The notes under the pieces are model-generated. The model worked only from the letters and a program-made list of their open reading frames with translations, had not been told where the DNA came from and did not search any database. Source: an uncultured Clostridia bacterium (lineage in GTDB: Bacteria; Bacillota; Clostridia; Peptostreptococcales; Anaerovoracaceae). Taken from it: 5,887 bases of DNA. Positions within the stretch are counted from its first letter, which is position 1. Each line of letters begins with the position of its first letter. The position numbers and the translations under genes are program-made. The stretch covers positions 1-5,887 of the forward strand of contig CAMIWY010000101.1 of NCBI GenBank assembly GCA_946402595.1, in the 5' to 3' direction. Below, in pieces: positions 1-5,886 of this stretch.

Positions 1-65
1 GCACATGCAAATACCAGCATCAGGCTCAGAAGAATAACTGATCTGAGGTTGATTCTTTTCTTCAT
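1..65 (-). CDS. Putative lipoprotein, N-terminal fragment (runs off the left edge)
   Basis: Only the first 21 codons are present. They encode a typical signal peptide: a basic start (MKKRINLR), a hydrophobic stretch (SVILLSLMLVFA) and a cysteine at residue 21. The V-F-A-C motif resembles a lipobox, with acceptable residues at -3 and -1 but an unusual Phe at -2, so export by the lipoprotein route is likely rather than certain. The start is well supported by a GAGGAGG Shine-Dalgarno sequence 8 nt upstream of the ATG. The gene begins 46 nt after the cardiolipin synthase stop codon with no terminator between them, so co-transcription with cls is likely. The mature protein lies outside the window and its function cannot be judged. 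Confidence 0.75.
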   Translation of the reverse strand, partial: MKKRINLRSVILLSLMLVFAC

Positions 66-73
66 CTTCCGGT

Positions 74-80
74 CCTCCTC
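74..80 (-). promoter_or_regulatory. Shine-Dalgarno site of the left-edge lipoprotein gene
   Basis: On the minus strand this reads GAGGAGG and sits 8 nt before the ATG at 65-63. It is among the strongest ribosome binding sites in the window and is the main reason to accept the truncated 21-codon frame as a gene. Confidence 0.8.
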
Positions 81-111
81 TGCACGATCGTGAGTGAGCC
101 TATAAATCGTT

Positions 112-1680
112 TTACATAAGCGGGGATATCATCTTGGCTATCCCTCCTACCACCTTATATGACATTTTTTCTTTCTTTATGCTGCCGGCAGTGACCTCTC
201 TGCATTGTGCAAGAGTATCCTGATAATCCTTCTCTATATCTGCTATGCAGTCTGTTCTGTACAGGTATGTAGCGCACTCGAAGTGGTGATACAGACTCCT
301 GTAATCAAGATTGATAGTGCCCACAACAGCCTTGATATCATCACTTATAAACATCTTGGCGTGTATGAATCCCGGTGTGTACTCATATATCTTAACGCCT
401 GCCTCATTCAGCAGTTTGTAATGAGTCTTGGCGAGCGAATAAGCGATCTTCTTGTCCGGGATACCCGGCAGTATCAGTTTTACGTCAACACCGCGCTGAG
501 CAGCATAGCACAGAGCTGTCTCAAGCTCGCCGTCAAGTATAAGATAAGGTGACATAATGTGTACATAGTCCGTTGCACGGTTCAGTATATCCATGTACAC
601 CGCCTCACCGGCCTTGTAGTCATCAAGAGGACTGTCGCAATAAGGCATTACATATCCCTTTGCGTCCTCTTCAATGGCAGGTATCGACAGCCATTTGTCG
701 TAGTCCGGATCATCGTTTCCGATGTTCCACATCTGCAGGAACATCAGGGCAAAACTCCTGGCAGCAGGGCCTTTGATCTTTATGGCGGTATCCTTCCAGT
801 GGCCGAATCTCACTATGCGGTTAATATACTCATCAGCGAGATTGACTCCTCCGTTGAATGCCACGTTGCCGTCTATAACGAGTATCTTGCGGTGATCGCG
901 GTAGTTATAGTGAGAAGACACGATCGGCTTGATAGGTGAAAAAGCCTTCGCGTGGATCCCCTCAGCTTCGAGCAGCTTCCAGTAATTCGGAGGAAGCGTC
1001 GACATCTCGCACATGCCGTCATACATCACGCGGACCTCCACGCCTTCCTTTGCCTTGCGGGTAAGAACGTCGAGTATGCGGCCCCACATGTATCCCTCTT
1101 CAATTATGAAATACTCCATGAATATGTATTTCTCAGCTTTCTCGAGTTCAGCGAGCATTGCATCCAGTTTCTTCTCGCCGAGCGGATAGTATGTCACGCT
1201 GGTCTTGTCATATACCGGAAAGCATCCCGTGTTGTTGAGATATTTACTTATATCGTCCGTTCCTGATCCGTCATGTTCGATCTCCTGTATGACGTTTTCA
1301 GGCTGGATCAGCATATTCCGGGTATTATCTATCTGCCTTCTGACCATCTCGGTCTCCATTCGGTGACCTATATTCGCATGCGTCCACCACAGCATAACAG
1401 CACCAGCGATAGGTATCATCGCTATGACGAGCATCCAGGTCAGCTTGGCAGATGAGTCCATTCTGCTGTTGAACAGCAGGATTATCATGATAAATGCGAA
1501 CGCCCACTGGACATTCATCAGGAAAGGGAGCTTTTCGCGGAACTGCAGATATGCCATTACCACGATCGCGACCTGCAGCACAAGCAGTATCGCAAACAGG
1601 AAAAACCTGCTGAATATAAGACTCAGAAATCCCTTCCTCACCGGCTTTGCCAGACTGACGATTCTTTCTTCATTATCCAT
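112..1680 (-). CDS. cls: Cardiolipin synthase, phospholipase D superfamily
   Basis: A 522-residue membrane enzyme of the bacterial Cls family, which joins two phosphatidylglycerol molecules into cardiolipin and releases glycerol. What is visible: three hydrophobic segments at about residues 26-46, 52-71 and 80-98. The third (SSAKLTWMLVIAMIPIAGAV) matches the PLDc_N-type module common in Firmicutes Cls. Two complete HxKxxxxD motifs follow, H263/K265/D270 with downstream GGVN, and H440/K442/D447 with downstream GTINLDYRS. These are the two half-sites of the PLD active centre, so the enzyme looks intact and is of normal length for the family. The frame stays open for 46 codons upstream, but ATG 1680 is preferred: it follows an AGGGG element at 7 nt, the extension lacks family features, and the candidate promoter lies inside it. 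A lipoprotein gene follows after 46 nt. Confidence in the family is high; paralogues are common, so a numbered name is not justified. Confidence 0.95.
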   Translation of the reverse strand: MDNEERIVSLAKPVRKGFLSLIFSRFFLFAILLVLQVAIVVMAYLQFREKLPFLMNVQWAFAFIMIILLFNSRMDSSAKLTWMLVIAMIPIAGAVMLWWTHANIGHRMETEMVRRQIDNTRNMLIQPENVIQEIEHDGSGTDDISKYLNNTGCFPVYDKTSVTYYPLGEKKLDAMLAELEKAEKYIFMEYFIIEEGYMWGRILDVLTRKAKEGVEVRVMYDGMCEMSTLPPNYWKLLEAEGIHAKAFSPIKPIVSSHYNYRDHRKILVIDGNVAFNGGVNLADEYINRIVRFGHWKDTAIKIKGPAARSFALMFLQMWNIGNDDPDYDKWLSIPAIEEDAKGYVMPYCDSPLDDYKAGEAVYMDILNRATDYVHIMSPYLILDGELETALCYAAQRGVDVKLILPGIPDKKIAYSLAKTHYKLLNEAGVKIYEYTPGFIHAKMFISDDIKAVVGTINLDYRSLYHHFECATYLYRTDCIADIEKDYQDTLAQCREVTAGSIKKEKMSYKVVGGIAKMISPLM

Positions 1681-1687
1681 TGTTTTA

Positions 1688-1692
1688 CCCCT
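1688..1692 (-). promoter_or_regulatory. Weak Shine-Dalgarno site that selects the cls start
   Basis: On the minus strand this reads AGGGG, 7 nt before the ATG at 1680-1678. It is a weak match to the anti-SD, but it supports the start of the 522-residue protein over the in-frame upstream start at 1818, which falls within the tail of the preceding terminator. Confidence 0.5.
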
Positions 1693-1712
1693 ATGTGATC
1701 TGTTTGCGATTT

Positions 1713-1761
1713 GTACTGTCCTGCTACCAGCTGAACAGCCTGCATGCCAGTACGGCTGGTA
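1713..1761 (-). other. Inverted repeats in the cls 5' leader
   Basis: The proposed leader holds two interleaved inverted repeats. TACCAGC (1725-1731) pairs perfectly with GCTGGTA (1755-1761), and GTACTG (1713-1718) pairs with CAGTAC (1748-1753). Because the arms interleave, the two helices cannot form together except as a pseudoknot. No oligo-U tract follows, so this is not an intrinsic terminator. A regulatory role is speculative; arms this short can occur by chance. Confidence 0.3.
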
Positions 1762-1774
1762 CATATTCGCCTCT

Positions 1775-1783
1775 ATATTACCA
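1775..1783 (-). promoter_or_regulatory. Candidate extended -10 promoter of cls
   Basis: On the minus strand this reads TGG-TAATAT, an extended -10 element (TGn plus a 4/6 match to TATAAT). No good -35 hexamer sits 16-18 nt further upstream. Initiation would fall near 1768 and give a leader of roughly 88 nt. The same ten bases, GTGGTAATAT, occur in the candidate promoter of the upstream lipoprotein gene. The position, between the lipoprotein terminator and the cls ATG, is what would be expected. Confidence 0.45.
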
Positions 1784-1814
1784 CAAAACAACATTGGCGG
1801 TACATATGGACCGG

Positions 1815-1856
1815 GCAAAAGAAAAACCCCGGAACGATTGAGATCCCAGGGCTTTT
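1815..1856 (-). terminator. Intrinsic terminator of the acidic lipoprotein gene
   Basis: Read on the minus strand, CCCTGGGA (plus 1851-1844) pairs with TTCCGGGG (1834-1827) around a 9-nt loop, an 8-bp stem with two G-U pairs. An AAAAG run precedes the stem and TTTTTCTTTT follows it, so the A run and U tract can lengthen the helix. It begins about 34 nt past the lipoprotein stop codon and separates that gene from cls. In the plus direction the hairpin is followed by only four T, and no plus-strand gene needs it. Confidence 0.9.
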
Positions 1857-1889
1857 ATGACATTTGACTCTGACCTTCCGTGCGGATTA

Positions 1890-2741
1890 TTACTGGATAT
1901 CTGCAAGTACTGTTGCGAGATCCTCAGCATTCAGTCCGTAATCAGTATCTCCGCCTGCACCGTATGCGAGAACTGCATAGTCGTAGTCTCCGTCAGTCCA
2001 GATGGTTTTGGTCGCTTCACCTTCACGGTTGCCGAAGCACTTTACTTCCTTGCCTGCAACAGTCTGTGTCCATTCGTTGGCATACTTGTTGTCATCAAGT
2101 GATACGTCTCCGCCGTATGTGCTGTTGAGACCCTTGTGTACATACAGGTCCACTGCAGCTACACCGTAGTGTGCTTCTGCAGCACCATCTGTATAGCTGT
2201 AGTCTGCATTGGTGACAGGTCCGAGGCTTGTTCCCTGCGGATCGCAGAGGAAGAGTCCGACGCCGGCTTTCTCGCCTGCTTCGTCTGTCGATTCAGCCTT
2301 GGTCCAGCCCTCTCTCAGGCCCATAGTACGTACTGTGATCTCCACAGTACCGGTAGCCTTTTCACCGCCGGTAGCCTTGACCAAATACTCTCCTGCAGCA
2401 ACACCTACCACAGCTTCCTCACTGCCGGATACTGTGACTGTTGCCTGAGCTTCAGCGTCATCAAGATCAGGTACCTCTTCCGGGTCAGTAAAGCCGGATG
2501 AATCAAAGAATTCGAGAGTTACTTCACCCTTTTCCAGAGCAGGTGTAACAACGATCTCATCCGTATCAGCAATCGTCAGATTGCCCGCAGTTGAGCTCAT
2601 ATCATCTCCCGCATTCTCTGCAGTGATGGACATTGAGTTGTCATCATTTGCAGTAAAAGCGAACTCGGATGACTGGCATGAAGTCATGAACATTGCCATC
2701 GCAAATACAGTTACCAAAATCAGAGTAAAATACTTTTTCAT
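1890..2741 (-). CDS. Acidic secreted lipoprotein of unknown function
   Basis: A 283-residue protein with a clear lipoprotein signal peptide: basic MKKY, a hydrophobic stretch, and M-T-S-C with the lipidated Cys at residue 22. It should be anchored on the outer face of the membrane. I do not recognise a named family with confidence. The mature part is strongly acidic, about 50 Asp/Glu against 13 Lys/Arg in 261 residues. Residues 37-138 have alternating beta-rich segments (SMSITAENA, GEVTLEFFDSSG, GEYLVKATGG, GTVEITVR) suggestive of an Ig-like or beta-sandwich domain. The last ~40 residues (TIWTDGDYDYAVLAYG, then LNAEDLATVLADIQ) recall the C-terminal pattern of DUF4367-type envelope proteins: a Trp-containing strand, then a short helix beginning with an acidic LxxED-like turn. 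That resemblance is an impression, not a match. Two more cysteines, C166 and C235, are present. An in-frame TTG extension to 2849 is rejected because AAAGGAG precedes ATG 2741 and the signal peptide starts there. A terminator follows. Confidence 0.9.
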   Translation of the reverse strand: MKKYFTLILVTVFAMAMFMTSCQSSEFAFTANDDNSMSITAENAGDDMSSTAGNLTIADTDEIVVTPALEKGEVTLEFFDSSGFTDPEEVPDLDDAEAQATVTVSGSEEAVVGVAAGEYLVKATGGEKATGTVEITVRTMGLREGWTKAESTDEAGEKAGVGLFLCDPQGTSLGPVTNADYSYTDGAAEAHYGVAAVDLYVHKGLNSTYGGDVSLDDNKYANEWTQTVAGKEVKCFGNREGEATKTIWTDGDYDYAVLAYGAGGDTDYGLNAEDLATVLADIQ

Positions 2742-2752
2742 CTTATAAATAT

Positions 2753-2759
2753 CTCCTTT
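2753..2759 (-). promoter_or_regulatory. Shine-Dalgarno site that fixes the acidic lipoprotein start
   Basis: On the minus strand this reads AAAGGAG, 11 nt before the ATG at 2741-2739. The spacing is slightly long, but the motif is strong. It decides for the 283-residue protein against the longer frame that begins with TTG at 2849, which overlaps the helicase stop codon. Confidence 0.8.
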
Positions 2760-2791
2760 CCTGACACTATGGTCTGTTTTCCCTTGACTCC

Positions 2792-2819
2792 ATATTACCA
2801 CTTTATCCGAAATAGACAA
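2792..2819 (-). promoter_or_regulatory. Candidate promoter of the acidic lipoprotein gene
   Basis: On the minus strand the -35 element is TTGTCT (2819-2814) and the -10 element is TAATAT (2797-2792), separated by 16 nt. TGG immediately precedes the -10, giving an extended -10. Each hexamer matches the sigma-A consensus at 4 of 6 positions. Initiation near 2785 would give a leader of about 45 nt. I see no terminator after the helicase, so this gene could be served by both readthrough and its own promoter. Confidence 0.5.
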
Positions 2820-2845
2820 TCCGCGAAAGGAGCATCCCGTTCCCG

Positions 2846-5161
2846 TCAATAGAATTCATCCCAGTGATGCCTGCGCCTTCCGCGTGCTGCGTTATGGCAT
2901 TCAGCGCATATTCCGAACCGGTAATTCCACCTCAGTTTTCTGCCGCAATACTTGCAGGTTTTGAACGGCAGCTTTGATGTCTTCAGTATTTCCGCTATGA
3001 TCTCCGACAGTTCTTTTTTATATTGCAGGACAGTCTCAGACTCCGCCTTGTCACCGAATTTTTCAATAAATGCATACGCCAGGTCATATTTCTTGTACAG
3101 TGCCTCCGCTGCTGTCAGTGACATATCTTTATACGGAAGTTCAAGATTCATTCCGGCAAGCTTCACCGGATGTCCGTGCACAACAGTCGCTGCCAGACGG
3201 TTCCAGAGCCATCTCAGTTCCTTATCCTCTTCATCAAACGGGATCGTTATGAGCCTGTATATAAGTCTTTTGTCATCGGTCCTCTCTTCAAGATAGACGC
3301 ACAGCTCATACTCATGTTCAAGCGCTGAGATTATGTAACCCTCAGGCGGCTCTATATTCCTCCATTCATTTATTATACGGGACAGCTTTCCATCTATAGT
3401 GATAAGTGATTCCGGGAAGCCTGTATACACTGCATTGATCTGCGGGATCTCAAGATCAACGGCAGAAGCAATGATGTCCTTGCCTTCAAGTGCGTTCCAC
3501 AGGCCTTTTTCATACAGGCCGCGTCTTCCTGCCCTTCCGACGATCTGCTGTATCTCCGCCGGTTTAAGCAGCCTCGTATCCGTTCCGTCGAATTTGCTTA
3601 TTTCCAGAAAAACAAGTCTCTCTATAGGCAGATTCATCCCCATTCCTATGGCATCTGTCGCGACTACGACATCGGTTTCTCCGGCTCTGAATCTTCTTGC
3701 TTCCTCCTGCCGGACATCATATGGCAGATTTCCGTATATCACACTGCACCTGATACCCATCGTTCTGAGTTCGCCTGCGACAGCATGCACATTCCTTCTT
3801 GAGAAAACTATCAGGGCATCATGTTTACGTATATATTCTCTGAACAGCTTGAATTTCGAGTTATCCATGACAAGAGGCGTCTGCCTCTCATGACGGATGA
3901 TCTCATATGAATCGCCGCATTCCTCTATCAGGTCAGTGATGATCTTCTCTGCATATGGGGCGATGCATACATGTATCTCGTCAGCTCTGAGACCGAGAAT
4001 CGCTGTTGTCCACGCCCAGCCGCGTTCCTTGTCCGCCACCATCTGCGCTTCGTCGATCACAGCTATATCATATCTCTGGGATTCATCTGCCATCTCGATA
4101 GTGGACGCCTGAATACATGCACCGGGTACTATCTGATGTTCTTCACCCGTGTAAAGCGAGCATGGATATCCCTGCTCATTCAGTTTCTGATACTGTTCGA
4201 ACGCCAGCAAGCGCAGCGGTCCGAGATATATTCCGTGCTCTGCTGTCTTAAGCCTTTCGACTGAGGAATATGTTTTGCCTGAATTTGTAGGACCGATATG
4301 GACGATGAAACTGCGCTCCATATTCCTTGCTTCCGGGAAAAGATCCGGCATTCTTTCCGGAACGTGGTCAAGCACCTCTGCCCGCAGCATTCTGCGCGCC
4401 TGAAAGCTTCTCTTAAGATACTTGTTGCGGCTCACGAGGCCAAACAGCCTCTGGCCGCTGAAATGCTTTCTGATTTCCTCGAAGAGCATTTCTCCGCTGA
4501 AATACAATTCTCCATTCCAGACATCTGCAAGTTCAACAACTTTAAGACCGGCTATTTCACTATGTTTATCCAGAATGGCAGATGCATACATCGAACCAAT
4601 ATTAGCTTCATCAATTCCGGCAAAATGAAGGAATTCGTATTCATCCATATCTGCTGTCCATGCTTCAAAATCTTCGTAATTATCGGGACTGACAGCCTCA
4701 TAACCGATCCTGAGCCTGTCATTGAGAAGATGGTACTTCAGATTTCTGATGATTTCTGCCCGGACAGATCCCCTTACTTCAGAAATCAGCTCATCTATAT
4801 CATATTTTCTCAGGAACATCTTTTCTTTCTTCGCCGTATATTTACGCGCAGCAGAAATGATCCTCCTGGTGCAGTTGCCCGCAACCGCATCAAAAGCTTC
4901 CTCATCTTCCTTATATCTGGCAACAAGAAGGCTTCCGGGCTGCATATTGACAGTAATGCAGTCCTGGTAAAGTACATCCTCGGACAGCGCCTTTGCCAGT
5001 GCCTCGCGGAACTGTTCTGATTTCCGCAGTTCCTCGATTTCCTGTTTTCTCGGCATGCCCTTTACATGTACATGCATTTTGTCAGTCAGGCTATCCTTAG
5101 TCTGACTGCGGATCTTTTGTTCCAGCTCTGTGGCCAGTAATCTGAGTCCATGTTCATTCAT
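2846..5161 (-). CDS. Suv3/SUPV3L1-like DExH-box RNA helicase with C-terminal zinc ribbon
   Basis: A 771-residue ATP-dependent helicase of superfamily 2. The core aligns by eye with the mitochondrial degradosome helicase Suv3. Motif I is GPTNSGKT (290-297, K296 binds phosphate) followed by IYLGPLRLLAFE. Motif II is DEAQM (370-374) within the Suv3-type context ERGWAWTTAILGL. Motif IV is IVFSRRN (451-457), motif V is ATDAIGMGMNLPIERLVF (501-518) and motif VI is QQIVGRAGRRG (538-548). Residues ~575-665 resemble the Suv3 C-terminal helical region. The end carries C736-x2-C739-x12-C752-x2-C755, a probable zinc ribbon, then a basic RGRRRHHW tail, both plausible RNA contacts. Residues 1-280 match nothing I can name; they are rich in charged helices. 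All core ATPase motifs look intact, so an active cytoplasmic RNA (or RNA/DNA) unwinding enzyme is expected; its substrate and partners are unknown. No Shine-Dalgarno precedes ATG 5161; the next Met (codon 29) has only an AAGGAT about 15 nt away. The Nudix gene lies 67 nt upstream. Confidence 0.92.
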   Translation of the reverse strand: MNEHGLRLLATELEQKIRSQTKDSLTDKMHVHVKGMPRKQEIEELRKSEQFREALAKALSEDVLYQDCITVNMQPGSLLVARYKEDEEAFDAVAGNCTRRIISAARKYTAKKEKMFLRKYDIDELISEVRGSVRAEIIRNLKYHLLNDRLRIGYEAVSPDNYEDFEAWTADMDEYEFLHFAGIDEANIGSMYASAILDKHSEIAGLKVVELADVWNGELYFSGEMLFEEIRKHFSGQRLFGLVSRNKYLKRSFQARRMLRAEVLDHVPERMPDLFPEARNMERSFIVHIGPTNSGKTYSSVERLKTAEHGIYLGPLRLLAFEQYQKLNEQGYPCSLYTGEEHQIVPGACIQASTIEMADESQRYDIAVIDEAQMVADKERGWAWTTAILGLRADEIHVCIAPYAEKIITDLIEECGDSYEIIRHERQTPLVMDNSKFKLFREYIRKHDALIVFSRRNVHAVAGELRTMGIRCSVIYGNLPYDVRQEEARRFRAGETDVVVATDAIGMGMNLPIERLVFLEISKFDGTDTRLLKPAEIQQIVGRAGRRGLYEKGLWNALEGKDIIASAVDLEIPQINAVYTGFPESLITIDGKLSRIINEWRNIEPPEGYIISALEHEYELCVYLEERTDDKRLIYRLITIPFDEEDKELRWLWNRLAATVVHGHPVKLAGMNLELPYKDMSLTAAEALYKKYDLAYAFIEKFGDKAESETVLQYKKELSEIIAEILKTSKLPFKTCKYCGRKLRWNYRFGICAECHNAARGRRRHHWDEFY

Positions 5162-5167
5162 ACTACA

Positions 5168-5195
5168 ATTTTAGCAGTATTCTACCGTACATCAA
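5168..5195 (-). promoter_or_regulatory. Candidate promoter of the helicase gene, possibly leaderless
   Basis: On the minus strand the -35 element is TTGATG (5195-5190) and the -10 element is TAAAAT (5173-5168), with a 16-nt spacer ending in TGC, which makes an extended -10. Only six bases (TGTAGT) separate the -10 from the ATG, so standard spacing would place initiation at or next to the A of the start codon. This fits the absence of a Shine-Dalgarno sequence. It remains a prediction from hexamer matches; readthrough from the Nudix gene is an alternative. Confidence 0.5.
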
Positions 5196-5228
5196 ATATA
5201 GCTTATGCAGAGAAACAGACCTGCAAAC

Positions 5229-5750
5229 CTACAGATTCCATGTTCCTCTTCCCTCTCTTGCAAAGAAGAGATATCCCAGAAGGTCTTTCTGGTATGGAAT
5301 GAAGCTGCCGTCATCGATCATTGCTTCGATCTCATCGCGGCTTGCCCATTTTGCATCAGAAACCTCCTCAGTCTGCAGATGAAGATCATCAAGTGAGCAA
5401 TCTGCTTCTACAGTGTAGAAATCATCGAATCCATCTGAAAAGTTGACCGTAATGACAGGCCGCCTGTCGCTGAAATCAATATGCAGGCCCAGTTCTTCAA
5501 CTGTCTCGCGTTCGGCAGCCTCTCTGCTGGTATCTCCGGCACTTGCGCCGCCGCCGACACTGACGTCCCAGTACGAAGGCCAGCGGACGATATCATCCGC
5601 TCTCTTCTGAATCAGCATCTCGCCTTTGCTGTTGAAGATACATACATGGACCACCATCCTGTATGTCCCGTCTTCGAGCGGTTCTCCGCGCTTTGCAGTC
5701 TTTCCTGTGTGTTCGCGGTCAACTGTGTACAGATCTATTATTTCAGCCAT
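5229..5750 (-). CDS. Nudix hydrolase
   Basis: A 173-residue cytoplasmic enzyme of the Nudix fold, which hydrolyses a nucleoside diphosphate linked to another moiety using divalent metal. The Nudix box is seen at residues 67-89 in the form G-x5-D-x7-R-E-T-V-E-E-L-G-L, with R81, E82, E85 and E86 present. The first acidic position is Asp73 rather than the usual Glu. Preceding residues PSYWDVSVGGG and the YRMVVHVCIFNSKGEMLIQKR strand are typical of the Nudix subgroup that resembles isopentenyl-diphosphate isomerase (YfcD-like). The protein is short, and I cannot tell whether it is a hydrolase or an isomerase; hydrolase is the usual annotation. Substrate is not predictable. The ATG at 5750 follows AGAGG at 6 nt. 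The gene sits directly downstream of a tandem repeat that may carry its promoter, and 67 nt upstream of the helicase gene with no terminator between, so partial co-transcription is possible. Confidence 0.93.
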   Translation of the reverse strand: MAEIIDLYTVDREHTGKTAKRGEPLEDGTYRMVVHVCIFNSKGEMLIQKRADDIVRWPSYWDVSVGGGASAGDTSREAAERETVEELGLHIDFSDRRPVITVNFSDGFDDFYTVEADCSLDDLHLQTEEVSDAKWASRDEIEAMIDDGSFIPYQKDLLGYLFFAREGRGTWNL

Positions 5751-5789
5751 TTGATCCCTCTCTTTAACTGTTTGACATGTATATATCTA

Positions 5790-5817
5790 TTAATAACAAT
5801 CATATCTTTCTGTGCAA
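5790..5817 (-). promoter_or_regulatory. Candidate promoter of the Nudix gene within the repeat unit
   Basis: On the minus strand the -35 element is TTGCAC (5817-5812) and the -10 element is TATTAA (5795-5790), with a 16-nt spacer ending in TGT, an extended -10. Initiation near 5783 would give a leader of about 33 nt ending in AGAGGGATCAA before the ATG. The -35 is poor (3/6). The same elements recur exactly 69 bp upstream at 5859-5886 in the second repeat copy. Confidence 0.4.
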
Positions 5818-5858
5818 ATAATTTAAACCTCCTTAACTGTTTGACATGTATATATCTA

Positions 5859-5886
5859 TTAATAACAATCATATCTTTCTGTGCAA
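5859..5886 (-). promoter_or_regulatory. Second copy of the candidate Nudix promoter
   Basis: This is an exact duplicate of the proximal candidate: TTGCAC (5886-5881), 16 nt, TGT-TATTAA (5864-5859). Transcripts starting here would be 69 nt longer and would include AAGGAGG (5834-5828), a strong Shine-Dalgarno match with no ATG at normal spacing behind it. Confidence 0.3.

Noticed and set aside
85..94. Perfect 10-bp palindrome CACGATCGTG between cls and the left-edge lipoprotein gene
   Set aside because: It has no loop and no T tract, so it is not a terminator; an isolated palindrome of this length may be chance and no regulator is suggested.
205..1455. Series of plus-strand open frames opposite cls
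   Set aside because: They have low-complexity, non-domain-like translations and lie entirely within the minus-strand cls gene with its intact HKD motifs.
1681..1818. 46-codon in-frame N-terminal extension of cardiolipin synthase
   Set aside because: It has no family-like features, starts within the U tract of the preceding terminator and contains the likely promoter; the ATG at 1680 has a plausible SD and gives a normal Cls N-terminus.
2742..2849. 36-codon in-frame extension of the acidic lipoprotein starting at TTG
   Set aside because: It would bury the signal peptide inside the protein; AAAGGAG precedes the ATG at 2741 and the lipoprotein signal begins exactly there.
4298..5020. 240-codon plus-strand open frame antisense to the helicase
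   Set aside because: It is a shadow of a strongly conserved helicase gene, with no domain features, and several similar plus-strand frames overlie the other genes.
5202..5226. Weak TGCAG/CTGCA hairpin after the Nudix gene
   Set aside because: The stem is only 5 bp with a 10-nt loop and no U run follows, so it is not a convincing terminator.
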